Below are positions 53,721 through 61,588 of a stretch of DNA of 64,000 nt, one piece after another. Below the pieces are notes generated by a model, which saw only the letters and a list, made by a program, of their open reading frames with translations, did not search any database and was not told the origin of the DNA. The position numbers and the translations under genes are program-made. Positions within the stretch are counted from its first letter, which is position 1, and every line of letters starts with the position of its first letter. Origin of the DNA: Bittarella massiliensis (ex Durand et al. 2017) (GTDB lineage Bacteria; Bacillota; Clostridia; Oscillospirales; Ruminococcaceae); assembly GCF_001486165.1 (NCBI RefSeq), contig NZ_LN908977.1:379420-443419 (forward strand), given 5' to 3'.

Positions 53721-53768
53721 AAAAAAAAGAGGGAAACCACTGCCCGGGGAAGGCAGCCGTTTCCCTCT
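53721..53768 (-). terminator. Rubrerythrin terminator
   Basis: AGAGGGAAAC (53728-53737) pairs with GTTTCCCTCT (53759-53768); on the minus strand it is followed by eight T. Confidence 0.88.
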
Positions 53769-53811
53769 CAAGAGAAAAAGCAAATCGTTCAGGAAAAACC
53801 GATGGGGGAGC

Positions 53812-54354
53812 TTAGAAGAATCTCTTCAGCAACCCGGCGAAGCCGCGGCCGTGGCGGGCCTCATCCTTGCACATCTCGTGCACGGTGTCGTGGATGGCGT
53901 CCAGGTTCAGCTTCTTGGCCAGGGTCGCCAGCTCTTTTTTGCCCTCGCAGGCGCCGTGCTCGGCGTCCACCCGCATCTCCAGGTTCTTTTTGGTGCTGTC
54001 GGTCAGCACCTCGCCCAGCAGCTCGGCGAACTTGGCGGCGTGCTCGGCCTCCTCAAAGGCGTATCTCTTGTAGGCCTCGGCGATCTCGGGGTAGCCCTCG
54101 CGGTCGGCCACCCGGCTCATGGCCAGGTACATCCCGACTTCGCTGCACTCGCCGTTAAAGTTCTGGCGCAGGCCCTCGATGATCTCCTCGGGAGCGCCCT
54201 GGGCCACACCCACCACGTGCTCGTCGGCGTAGGACAGCTCGCCCTCGGCCTGTTTCTTGAACTTCTCAGCAGGGGCGCCGCAGACCGGGCACTTCTCGGG
54301 AGCAGCCTCGCCCTCGAACACATAACCGCAGACGGTGCAAACAAATTTAGACAT
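53812..54354 (-). CDS. Reverse rubrerythrin (NADH peroxidase-type)
   Basis: A 180-aa oxidative-stress protein of anaerobes. The rubredoxin domain is N-terminal ([21 protein letters not shown], residues 6-26), followed by the di-iron four-helix domain with [20 protein letters not shown] and [10 protein letters not shown]. Domain order is reversed relative to classic rubrerythrin. SD AGGAGGAACG precedes the ATG. It reduces hydrogen peroxide with electrons from rubredoxin/NADH. Confidence 0.94.
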   Translation of the reverse strand: MSKFVCTVCGYVFEGEAAPEKCPVCGAPAEKFKKQAEGELSYADEHVVGVAQGAPEEIIEGLRQNFNGECSEVGMYLAMSRVADREGYPEIAEAYKRYAFEEAEHAAKFAELLGEVLTDSTKKNLEMRVDAEHGACEGKKELATLAKKLNLDAIHDTVHEMCKDEARHGRGFAGLLKRFF

Positions 54355-54425
54355 TTTTCGTTCCTCCTACTTCAAAATGAAATTGTTGTTTTGATTGTTT
54401 TTCTGGGGTTTCTTACCATGTCTTA

Positions 54426-54454
54426 ACTATACCACGAGCATCCACTTACGTCAA
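54426..54454 (-). promoter_or_regulatory. Rubrerythrin promoter
   Basis: On the minus strand TTGACG (54449-54454), a 17-nt spacer and TATAGT (54426-54431). Confidence 0.78.
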
Positions 54455-54472
54455 TAGGTTTTGCGAAAAAAA

Positions 54473-54487
54473 TAATAACAATTCTCA
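54473..54487. promoter_or_regulatory. Fur/PerR-like box upstream of the rubrerythrin promoter
   Basis: TAATAACAATTCTCA matches 11 of 14 defined positions of the Fur 7-1-7 consensus. It lies about 20 nt upstream of the -35 and on the approach to the divergent radical SAM gene. PerR would make sense for a peroxide-stress gene, but the match is short. Confidence 0.4.
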
Positions 54488-54525
54488 TTTTTGTTTTGGG
54501 CGGTCCTTCCAGGGGACGGCGGGCC

Positions 54526-54554
54526 ATGACTTCCACCCCTGCAAGTGGTACAAT
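54526..54554 (+). promoter_or_regulatory. Promoter of the B12 radical SAM gene
   Basis: ATGACT (54526-54531), a 17-nt spacer and TACAAT (54549-54554) with an extended TGG. Confidence 0.58.
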
Positions 54555-54629
54555 AGAGAGAACCGGGAGAGGCGCCCCTGACGCCCTTCTCCCGCTGTCG
54601 ATTTTAGAGAGATGAGGGGGACCCCGCCC

Positions 54630-56357
54630 ATGCTTTCCACCCTGTTGGTGGCCGTCAATGCCAAGTACACCCACACCAATCTGGCGGTGCGCTATCTCGC
54701 TGCCTGTGCCCGCCGTGCAGGCGTAGAGGACTGCGGCTTTGCCGAGTACCACATCAACCTGCAGCCCGACGAGGTGACCGCCGCCATCGCCCGCCTGGCG
54801 GGGGAGCGGGTGGCCTTTTCCTGCTATATCTGGAACCGCTCCTTCATCGACCTGGTGGCCCGGCGGCTGCGGCTGGTCCGCCCCGAATTGCGCCTTTACT
54901 GCGGCGGCCCCGAGGCCGAGTGGGACCCCCAGTTTTTGGAGCGGCACCCCTGGTGCGACGGGGTACTCTGCGGGGAGGGGGAGGGGGCTTTCCCCCTCCT
55001 TGCCGCCGGCCGGCCCGAGGGAGAGATCCCCGGACTCCTCTACCGCGCGGGGGGGAGCCTCCACCGCAATCCCCCCGCGCCGCCCCTTCCCCTGGAAGAG
55101 CTCCCCTTTGTCTACGGCGAGGGGGAGCTGCCGCCCCACCGCCACATCTACTACGAGTCCAGCCGGGGCTGCCCCTTTTCCTGCCACTACTGCCTCTCGG
55201 GGGCCGGGGGGCGGGTGCGCTTCAAACCCCTGGAACAGACCTTGCGGGAGCTCGACTTCTTTTTGGAGCAGCGGGTGGTGCGGGTCAAATTCGTCGACCG
55301 CACCTTCAACTGCGACCGGCAGCGGGCCAGGGCCATCTGGCGCCACCTGATGGAGCGGGACAACGGGGTGACCAACTTTCACTTTGAGCTGGGGGCCGAC
55401 CTGTTGGGCCCGGAGGAGGTGGAGCTGTTGCGCGCCGCCCGCCCCGGCCTCTTTCAGTTTGAGATTGGGGTGCAGTCCACCAACCCCCGAACGGTGGCCT
55501 CGGTGCAGCGGGTGCACGACTTTGCGGCCATTTCCCGCGCGGTGCGGGGGCTTTTGGCGGGGGAGAACATCCACCTCCACCTCGACCTCATCGCCGGGCT
55601 CCCCTTTGAAGATAAAGAGACCTTCGGCCGCTCCTTTGACCAGGTATATGCCCTGGGGCCCCACCAATTGCAGTTGGGCTTCCTCAAACTCCTCCACGGC
55701 AGCCGCCTGCGGGCGGAGGCGGGGGACTACGGCATCGTCTTCTGCCCCGACCTGCCCCCCTACGAGGTGCTGAAAACCCGCTGGCTCTCCTACGGGGACA
55801 TCTGTGCCCTCAAGCGGGCGGAGGAGGCGCTGGAGACCTTTTCCAACAGCGGCCGCTACCGGGCGTCGCTCGCCTACTTGGCCGCCTGCCAGGGCAGCCC
55901 CTTCGCCCTCTTCTGCCAGATGGGGGACGCCTTGGCGGAGGAGCCCGCCCTCTCCCGGGAGGGGAAGCACGCCTTTCTCTGGCGCTTTGGCAGGGGGCGT
56001 ACCGGGGTCGACGAACAGCGGCTGCGGGAGGCCCTGCGGCTGGACTGGCTCTGCTGCGAAAAGCCCCGCAAGCGGCTGCCCTTCCTCGACGACAGCAGCC
56101 TGACCCCCCGCTACCGCCGCGCCGTCGGCGACTTCTTTGGGGACGGGGAGAAGGTCGCCCGCTATCTGCCCTCCTACCTGGGCGAGCACCCCGGCCACAT
56201 CGCCCGCACCGCCCACCTGGAGGTGTTTGCCCGCCACCCCCTCACCGGCGCCCCTGGACCGGTGGCCATCGCCTTTGACTACCGTCGGCGGGATATCTGG
56301 GGCGGCGCTCGCTGGCAGGTGGTCCCCCTGGAGGGGACTGTTGGCACAACTGCCTAA
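54630..56357 (+). CDS. B12-binding radical SAM protein (DUF4080 type)
   Basis: 575 aa. The N-terminal cobalamin-binding Rossmann domain (LLVAVNAKYTHTNLAVRYLA, LYCGGPEAEWDP) is followed by a radical SAM domain with GCPFSCHYCLSG (CX3CX2C). The C-terminal third matches the DUF4080 extension seen in these proteins. ATG 54630 lies 9 nt after GAGGGGG; ATG 54612 overlaps no SD. Substrate unknown; the family is frequent in Clostridia. Confidence 0.88.
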   Translation: MLSTLLVAVNAKYTHTNLAVRYLAACARRAGVEDCGFAEYHINLQPDEVTAAIARLAGERVAFSCYIWNRSFIDLVARRLRLVRPELRLYCGGPEAEWDPQFLERHPWCDGVLCGEGEGAFPLLAAGRPEGEIPGLLYRAGGSLHRNPPAPPLPLEELPFVYGEGELPPHRHIYYESSRGCPFSCHYCLSGAGGRVRFKPLEQTLRELDFFLEQRVVRVKFVDRTFNCDRQRARAIWRHLMERDNGVTNFHFELGADLLGPEEVELLRAARPGLFQFEIGVQSTNPRTVASVQRVHDFAAISRAVRGLLAGENIHLHLDLIAGLPFEDKETFGRSFDQVYALGPHQLQLGFLKLLHGSRLRAEAGDYGIVFCPDLPPYEVLKTRWLSYGDICALKRAEEALETFSNSGRYRASLAYLAACQGSPFALFCQMGDALAEEPALSREGKHAFLWRFGRGRTGVDEQRLREALRLDWLCCEKPRKRLPFLDDSSLTPRYRRAVGDFFGDGEKVARYLPSYLGEHPGHIARTAHLEVFARHPLTGAPGPVAIAFDYRRRDIWGGARWQVVPLEGTVGTTA

Positions 56358-56404
56358 AAACCCCGCCTGAAACAGGGCATTTCCCTGAAAAGGGCCGTCT
56401 CTCC

Positions 56405-56433
56405 TTGACCGGCCAAAAGGGCTTTTCTATACT
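56405..56433 (+). promoter_or_regulatory. Promoter of the HTH-PfkB gene
   Basis: TTGACC (56405-56410), a 17-nt spacer and TATACT (56428-56433). Confidence 0.8.
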
Positions 56434-56482
56434 AATATCGGAAAGTGAAAAAGGGGCCCCAGGGCCCGGAAGGGAAATGCCC

Positions 56483-57613
56483 ATGCATGTAAACACCACC
56501 GGCGGAGAGACGGGGGTCACCAAGCGCGAGGCGCAGATCCTGACCATCCTCCGCAAAAACCCCACCATCTCCCACAAAGAGCTGGCCGAGCGGCTGGGCA
56601 TCACCCGCTCGGCGGCGTCGGTCCACCTGACCAACCTGGCCAAAAAGGGGAAGATCATCGGCCGGGGCTACATCCTCGAACAGCCCAACTACGCCGTGGT
56701 CATCGGCGGCGCCAACATGGATGTCAACGGCTTCTCCTCCGGCCCCCTGATCCCCCAAAACTTCAACGCCGGCAAAATCCGCCTTGAGCCGGGCGGCGAG
56801 GCGCGCAACCTGGCGGAGAACCTGGCCCGGCTGGGGGTGGGGGTCAAGCTGATTTCCGCCATCGGCGGAGATGTTTTCGGCGAGAAGATCCTCGCCGACT
56901 GCCGCTCCCTGGGCATCGACGTCACCGGCTGTCTCATCCTCCCGGGGGAGAACTCCTCCCTCTTCATCGGCATCGTCAGCCCCGACGGGGAGATGGCCCT
57001 CGGCCTGTCGGACATGACCATCGAGCAGTGTATTACTCCCGCCTTTTTGGAGGGGCGCTGGGGCGCTCTGGCCGGGGCGAAGGTGATGTCTGTGGGCAGC
57101 GGCCTGCCGGTGGAGAGCATCGAGTACCTCCTCACCGCCTTTGCCGGCAAGGAGATCGTCGTCGACGCCGGGTCGGTGGCCAAACTGTCCTCCATCCGCC
57201 ACCTGATAGGCGCTATCCCCACCCTGCAGCTCAACAGCGCGGAGGCCGAGCACCTCTCCGGCATCGCCATCAGCACCGAGGAGGACGCCCTGCGGGCGGC
57301 CAAGCAGATCGGCCGGATGGGGCCCAAGCGGGTGGTGGTCACCATGGGTCCCCGGGGCGCCGCCCTGTCCACCGCCAGCAGCGAGGGGATCTACCGCGCC
57401 CGCCCGGTCAAGCCGGTGAGCGACGCGGGGGTGGGCACCGCCTTTACCTCCGGCCTCTGCTACGGCCTGGCCTATGACTATTCGGAAGAGGACACCATCT
57501 TCCACGCCCTGGCCTGCGCCGCCCTCAATTTGGAGGGGGAGAGCGCCGTCAACCACAACCTCAGCCTCAAGAGTGTGCAGGACTTGGCACAGCAGCTGAG
57601 CCGGGAACAGTGA
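56483..57613 (+). CDS. Winged-HTH/PfkB fusion protein, probably non-catalytic
   Basis: A 376-aa protein. Residues about 12-60 are a winged helix (REAQILTILRKNPTISHKEL and LGITRSAASVHLTNLAKKGK), the rest a PfkB/ribokinase fold (VIGGANMDVNG, LEPGGEARNLAENLARLG, VTMGPRGAA). Such fusions are usually called pseudouridine or sugar kinases. Here the anion-hole/catalytic GAGD motif reads GVGT (DAGVGTAFTSGL), so the catalytic Asp is missing; a sugar-sensing regulator is more likely. ATG 56483 is chosen by SD spacing; 56477 is an alternative. Confidence 0.85.
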   Translation: MHVNTTGGETGVTKREAQILTILRKNPTISHKELAERLGITRSAASVHLTNLAKKGKIIGRGYILEQPNYAVVIGGANMDVNGFSSGPLIPQNFNAGKIRLEPGGEARNLAENLARLGVGVKLISAIGGDVFGEKILADCRSLGIDVTGCLILPGENSSLFIGIVSPDGEMALGLSDMTIEQCITPAFLEGRWGALAGAKVMSVGSGLPVESIEYLLTAFAGKEIVVDAGSVAKLSSIRHLIGAIPTLQLNSAEAEHLSGIAISTEEDALRAAKQIGRMGPKRVVVTMGPRGAALSTASSEGIYRARPVKPVSDAGVGTAFTSGLCYGLAYDYSEEDTIFHALACAALNLEGESAVNHNLSLKSVQDLAQQLSREQ

Positions 57614-57620
57614 GATCGCC

Positions 57621-57678
57621 AAAAGAGAGGGTCCAAACCCGCGGGGACAGCCCGGGGTCTGGACCCTCTTTTGTTTTT
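57621..57678. terminator. Bidirectional terminator
   Basis: AAAAGAGAGGGTCCA and TGGACCCTCTTTT form the outer stem, with a T run to the right; the genes on both sides converge. Confidence 0.88.
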
Positions 57679-58220
57679 TAAGCCAGCTCTTTCAGCTCGG
57701 CTCGCAGCCGCTCCAAAAGGGGCGCGCCCCCTTCCTCCAGCAGGTCGCCCAGCCGCTGCCCCTCCGCGCCGTGGCGGCGGTAGAAGGCCAGGATCCGCCC
57801 CACCGCCTCCACCAGGGCGCTTTCCGGCAGCGAAAACCCCAGCTCGTCGCCCAGGCGGGGGCGGCGGCCCATCATCCCCCCGACAAAGAGGAGGAAGCGC
57901 CCCGCCTCGCCGGGGGCGGGGAGGATGCCCACATCCTGTCCGCGGGCCTTCCCCAGGCTGTTGGGGCAGCCGTAGACCCCGATTTTGAACTTTTTGGGCG
58001 CGGTGGTCCCGAAGAAGGCCCGGTCCAGTTGAAGGGCCAGCCGGTGGGTGTCAAAAACGCCCCGGCGGCAGTCGGTCCCCTTGCAGGCGGTCACCGCCCG
58101 CACGGTGGCGCCGGTGCCCCCCCATTTTAGCCCCAGCTCCCCGGCCAGGGCCACCGCCTCGTCCCACCGCCCGGCGGGCGTGCGGCCGACTGCCAGGCTC
58201 CCCCGGCCGCTGGCCTCCTC
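57678..58220 (-). CDS. Nitrite/sulfite reductase-like 4Fe-4S protein, 5'-truncated
   Basis: The C-terminal about 180 residues of a siroheme/4Fe-4S reductase-like protein: VTACKGTDCRRGVFDTHRLA and KFKIGVYGCPNSLGKARGQD hold the four cluster cysteines, and FLLFVGGMMGRRPRLGDEL follows. The frame stays sensible upstream to about 58220 (GRGSLAVGRTPAGRWDEAV) and then meets TAG at 58221-58223. The usual N-terminal half-domain is missing, consistent with an artificial junction here. Confidence 0.8.
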   Translation of the reverse strand, partial: EEASGRGSLAVGRTPAGRWDEAVALAGELGLKWGGTGATVRAVTACKGTDCRRGVFDTHRLALQLDRAFFGTTAPKKFKIGVYGCPNSLGKARGQDVGILPAPGEAGRFLLFVGGMMGRRPRLGDELGFSLPESALVEAVGRILAFYRRHGAEGQRLGDLLEEGGAPLLERLRAELKELA

Positions 58221-58395
58221 CTATGCACATCATGTCTTTCACCAGCTACCTCCGGGTGTGCCCACCTGCGGGCAGGGAGGGGTCAAATGTCACTGCTGGA
58301 GTGAAAGGCGGCGGCGCGCGGGAAAGGAGGGCGCCGCGACAGACGGAGGAGAGAGCGGGGGATAGACAGATGGGCGACATCACTGTGGACCGGCT
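58221..58395. other. Orphan segment between two apparent junctions
   Basis: About 175 bp that continue neither the reductase-like gene on the left nor anything on the right. It contains a plus-strand GGAGAGAGCGGGGGAT followed by ATG GGC GAC ATC ACT GTG (58369 on), which could be the start of a gene cut off by the adapter. Origin uncertain. Confidence 0.5.
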
Positions 58396-58433
58396 CGGTC
58401 TCTGATACACATCTAGATGGGTATAAGAGACAG
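58396..58433. other. Back-to-back Tn5 mosaic ends (Nextera adapter): library artefact
   Basis: CGGTCTCTGATACACATCT (58396-58414) matches the reverse mosaic end at 17 of 19 bases, and AGATGGGTATAAGAGACAG (58415-58433) matches the forward mosaic end at 18 of 19. Read on the minus strand the junction encodes VSYTHLDVYQRP, a near copy of the VSYTHLDVYKRQ peptide known from adapter-contaminated protein entries. It marks a chimeric join. Confidence 0.95.
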
Positions 58434-58515
58434 CGTCGGGGGTGAAGACCCCGCAGCTGCCCACCACCCGCAGGGCGTATCTGCCGCCCTTTTGGGGGAG
58501 TATCCCGTTTTGCAC
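58434..58515 (-). CDS. 5' fragment of an unidentified gene, cut by the adapter
   Basis: On the minus strand AAAGGAG precedes GTG 58515, then VQNGILPQKGGRYALRVVG and SCGVFTP up to the adapter. It follows nnrD closely and looks like the next gene of that operon. Too short to identify. Confidence 0.55.
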
Positions 58516-58546
58516 AGCGATCTCTCCTTTTTCTCTGCTCAAAAGT

Positions 58547-60064
58547 CTATATGCCCAGTTGGGCGAAGATGTCCCCCAACCGCCCGGGCAGGTCCCGGGG
58601 GAGGGTGGAGCGGGCCGAACGGCCCGCCTGACAGAGATCCCCCGCCCGGCCGTGGAGCCAGGCGGCACAGACCGCCGCCACAAAGGGGGGCGTGCCCTGG
58701 GCCAGCAGGGCCGCCAGGATACCCGAGAGGGTGTCGCCGCTGCCGGCCTTGGCCAGACCCGCCCCGCCGGTGGGGTTGACGGCCAGGGCCCCGCCCGGCC
58801 CGGCGATGGCGGTGTTGTGCCCTTTGAGCAGCACTACCGCCCCCCACTCGGCGGCCCAGCGGGCGGCGCAGGCCAGCGGGTTTTTGCCGATTTCCCCGGC
58901 GCTCTCGCCGGTGAGGCGGGCCATCTCCCCCAGGTGGGGGGTGAGCACGGTGGGCCCCCGCCGCTTTGCCAGCCACTGGGGGTGGCGGGCGAGATGGTAG
59001 AGTCCGTCGGCGTCCACCAGCACCGGGCCTGCAAAGCGCCCCAGCAGTTCCCCCACCAGCTCCCCGGCCCCCTCGCTGCGCCCCAGGCCGGGGCCGATGA
59101 GCAGGGCGTCGGCCCCCTCCACCCCCGCCCAGAGGTCGGGCAGGTCGCCGGGACAGAGTTGCCCCTCCCCGCCCCCGGGCAGGGGGCGCAGCACCGTCTC
59201 CGGCGAGCGGAGGGAGACCAGTTGACAGACGCGCTCGGTGGAGCAGAGGGTCAGGTAGCCGACCCCCGTCCGCAGGGCCGCCTCGGCGGCCAGGGCGGCG
59301 GCCCCCCGGTAGAGGTCGCTGCCGCAGACAGCCGCCAGCCTGCCGTTTGTCCCCTTGTGAGAGAGGGGGGAGAGGGGGGAGAGCTGCGCCCGCAGGTATC
59401 CCTCGTCGGCCGCCTCCACCGCGCGGGTGAGGGCGGCCAGACACCCCTTTTCAATGCCGATGTCCAGCACGGCGCACTCCCCCATCCACTCCCGGCCGGG
59501 GCGGAGGAGGGCGGCCTGCTTGGCGGCGGCAAAGGCGGCGGTCAGGTCGGCCCGCAGGGCCCCGCCGGCCACCAGACCGGTGTCCGCCTCCACCCCGGAG
59601 GGGATGTCCAGCGCCAGCACAAAGGGGGCGGCTCCCCGCGCCCAGGCAAACAGGGCCCGGTGAAAGGGGTCCAGTTCCCCCCGAAAGCCGGTGCCGTAGA
59701 CCCCGTCCACCAGCAGGTCAAAGCGCTCCCCCTGGGGCACCTGCTCCAGCGGGACGGGGAAGACCGCCCCCGCCAGGTTTTGCAGGGCCTGTTTTGCCTC
59801 GGCGGTGCGGGGGGCCCCGTCGGTGAGGTAGAGACAGACCTCGGCCCCCGCCCCTGCCAGCAGCCGGGCCATGACCAGGGCGTCGCCCCCGTTGTTCCCC
59901 CTGCCGCAGAGCAGGCAGACCCGCCTGCCCGGCAGGGAAAATCGCCCGGCCAGCAGCGAGAAGGCCGCCTGCCCGGCGTTTTCCATCATCTGGTAGTAAG
60001 AGAGCCCCGCCGCGTCGGCGCGGCGCTCCGCCTCTTTCATGGAGGCGGTGTCGATCAGCTTCAC
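58547..60064 (-). CDS. nnrD: Bifunctional NAD(P)H-hydrate repair enzyme (epimerase/ADP-dependent dehydratase)
   Basis: 505 aa combining NnrE (residues about 1-205: LCGRGNNGGDALVMARLL, VDGVYGTGFRG) and NnrD (about 220-500: AVCGSDLYRGAA, LVDADGLYHL, VLTPHLGEMARLTG, KAGSGDTLSGILAALLAQG). It repairs hydrated NADH/NADPH. GTG 60064 follows GGGGGG; ORF upstream is the promoter region. All key residues appear present. Confidence 0.94.
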   Translation of the reverse strand: MKLIDTASMKEAERRADAAGLSYYQMMENAGQAAFSLLAGRFSLPGRRVCLLCGRGNNGGDALVMARLLAGAGAEVCLYLTDGAPRTAEAKQALQNLAGAVFPVPLEQVPQGERFDLLVDGVYGTGFRGELDPFHRALFAWARGAAPFVLALDIPSGVEADTGLVAGGALRADLTAAFAAAKQAALLRPGREWMGECAVLDIGIEKGCLAALTRAVEAADEGYLRAQLSPLSPLSHKGTNGRLAAVCGSDLYRGAAALAAEAALRTGVGYLTLCSTERVCQLVSLRSPETVLRPLPGGGEGQLCPGDLPDLWAGVEGADALLIGPGLGRSEGAGELVGELLGRFAGPVLVDADGLYHLARHPQWLAKRRGPTVLTPHLGEMARLTGESAGEIGKNPLACAARWAAEWGAVVLLKGHNTAIAGPGGALAVNPTGGAGLAKAGSGDTLSGILAALLAQGTPPFVAAVCAAWLHGRAGDLCQAGRSARSTLPRDLPGRLGDIFAQLGI

Positions 60065-60096
60065 AAAAAATCCCCCCTGTGCGGCAACTTGGTACC

Positions 60097-60126
60097 AGTA
60101 TAGCACAAGGGGGCAGGGGTTGTCAG
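60097..60126 (-). promoter_or_regulatory. Promoter of nnrD
   Basis: On the minus strand CTGACA (60121-60126), an 18-nt spacer and TATACT (60097-60102) with an extended TGC; the -35 overlaps the stop of the carboxypeptidase gene. Confidence 0.68.
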
Positions 60127-61070
60127 TCGTCGGGCAGGGCGTTTTGGCAGATGTTGAAGGCGTCCTCCACGTGGTAGGGGGCGCTCTGGTGGGAGCCGGG
60201 CGCCCCCGCCGTCACCAACAGGTAGCGCTTGTCCCCCTTTTGCAGCAGGGTGGCCAGGCAGAGGCCCGCCTCTTCGGTGTAGCCGGTCTTGCCCCCCAAA
60301 ATCGCCCCGTCCCCCAGTTGGGCGGGGATCCCCACGTCAAACAGGGTGCTGGTGAGGAAAAGGCCGTTGGGGTGGGCCGAGCTGGGGGTGGTGGTATAGC
60401 TGTGGGCGGTAAAGACGCGGCAAAACGCGGGGTTTTGCAGGGCGCTGTCCAGCAGCAGGGCGATGTCTGTCGCGGTGCTGTAGTGGTCGGGGTGGTGCAG
60501 CCCGTCGGCGTTGACAAAGTGGGTGCCCTCCATCCCCAGCTCCCGGGCGCGCCGGTTCATCCGCTCCACAAAGGCCGGCTCCGAGCCGCTGACGGCGGTG
60601 GCGATGCCCAGGCAGGCGTCCGCCCCAGAGGGGAGGAGGGCGCCGTAGAACAGGTCCGCCACCCGCACCTCCTCGCCGGAGAGGAATCCGGCCATCGAGG
60701 CGTTCGCCGCATAGAGGGACTGAAAGTTTGAGGGCAGGCGCACCGTCGCGTTCCAGTCGGGAAGGGCCTCCATCCCCAGCATGACCGTCATGATTTTGGT
60801 GAGGGAGGCGGGGTAGATGCGCTCCTCCCCCCGCTGGGAGAGCAGCACCTGTCCGCCCCCGCACTCCACCAGCAGGGCGACCGGGCTGTAGAGTTCCAGA
60901 GGGGTGTCCGCCCCCTGGTCGTCAAAGCGGGGGGCGCTCTGCACGGGGGTGGGGCGGGGATGCGCGTCGCCCCCCACGGCGCGCAGGGCCAGCCCGCCCC
61001 CCAGGGCCGCCAGCAAAACGGCGGCTGCCAGCAGCGCTCTCCCTCTCCTCTTCTTTCCCTGTCTTGTCAT
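60123..61070 (-). CDS. D-alanyl-D-alanine carboxypeptidase (DacF-like)
   Basis: A 315-aa penicillin-binding protein of the S11 family. A basic start and a hydrophobic anchor/signal (ALLAAAVLLAALGGGLALRAV) precede the catalytic domain with SxxK in YPASLTKIMTVML, the SGA motif in LLPSGADA and KTG in LGGKTGYTEEAG. It trims the terminal D-Ala of peptidoglycan stem peptides. The C-terminal extension domain of PBP5 is absent. ATG 61070 follows AAAGGAG; the frame is open far upstream without sense. Confidence 0.93.
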   Translation of the reverse strand: MTRQGKKRRGRALLAAAVLLAALGGGLALRAVGGDAHPRPTPVQSAPRFDDQGADTPLELYSPVALLVECGGGQVLLSQRGEERIYPASLTKIMTVMLGMEALPDWNATVRLPSNFQSLYAANASMAGFLSGEEVRVADLFYGALLPSGADACLGIATAVSGSEPAFVERMNRRARELGMEGTHFVNADGLHHPDHYSTATDIALLLDSALQNPAFCRVFTAHSYTTTPSSAHPNGLFLTSTLFDVGIPAQLGDGAILGGKTGYTEEAGLCLATLLQKGDKRYLLVTAGAPGSHQSAPYHVEDAFNICQNALPDD

Positions 61071-61227
61071 TGGCAATGCAGCTCCTTTCTCCCCTCCATC
61101 AAACCAGAAAAGAGCGGGGGGCGCTTGAACTCTTTCTAGCGCATTTCTTGAGAAGTGATGGAGAAAACATTGCAGTTTAGAAAGAAATGGCGTCGCGGCA
61201 GAGGAAAAACGCCCTTGCACAGGGGAC

Positions 61228-61259
61228 AAAAAATCCCCCGCCGAAAGCGGCGGGGGAAG
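61228..61259 (-). terminator. Terminator of the XRE gene pair
   Basis: TCCCCCGCCG and CGGCGGGGGA pair around AAAG; on the minus strand a T7 run follows. Confidence 0.88.
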
Positions 61260-61264
61260 AGGCG

Positions 61265-61588
61265 CTATGAAATTCGCCGGATGAGCTCGTCGATGGCGCG
61301 GAGGGTCGCCCGGTCGGCGGCCAGAAACCACCGGATGATCTCGGCCTGCTCCCCCTCCTCCGGAACGTCGAAAAATTGGGCGGGGGAGAGGCGCAGGTAG
61401 TCGCAAATTTGAAAAAAGACCTTCATGGTGGGCATTGCCCTCCCGGAGGTGAGGGACTGGACATACCCCTTTGACCTTCCCAAATCGCGGCTCATCTGCA
61501 CTTCGGAGACACCTTTCTGTGCGATGAGTTCGGCCAGTCGGCGGCGAAACAGCTCTGCGTTTACGGTGGGTCCCTCCTTCGCGGGCAC
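61265..61588 (-). CDS. XRE-family regulator
   Basis: About 107 aa if GTG 61588 is used. The HTH is LFRRRLAELIAQKGVSEVQM, SRDLGRSKGYVQSLTSGRAMP; the C-terminus is helical (AEIIRWFLAADRATLRAIDELIRR). The best SD (AAGGAGGG) lies inside the frame, 7 nt before a GTA codon at 61564, exactly where a start would be expected, so the true start is unclear. It follows another XRE gene. Confidence 0.8.
   Translation of the reverse strand: MPAKEGPTVNAELFRRRLAELIAQKGVSEVQMSRDLGRSKGYVQSLTSGRAMPTMKVFFQICDYLRLSPAQFFDVPEEGEQAEIIRWFLAADRATLRAIDELIRRIS

Larger units (their letters stand above)
52535..53722. repeat. Tandem duplication, copy 2
   Basis: Second copy of the 51338-52530 unit. It begins inside the coding sequence of the 229-aa gene, at the junction sequence AAACAGCGCGCAGTAC shared with 51338-51353, so the minus-strand gene is cut off at its 3' end. 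It ends just after the second terminator. Confidence 0.9.

Noticed and set aside
50900..53722. Classic type II toxin-antitoxin call for the XRE module
   Set aside because: The 229-aa protein is larger than typical toxins, is encoded divergently and matches no toxin family I know; the label would be a guess.
58396..58433. A genuine Tn5-type transposon end
   Set aside because: The two ends touch with nothing between them and there is no transposase or target duplication; adapter origin is simpler.
58246..58683. Minus-strand 145-codon ORF across 58.4 kb
   Set aside because: It reads through the adapter junction and contains the adapter-derived peptide; not a gene.
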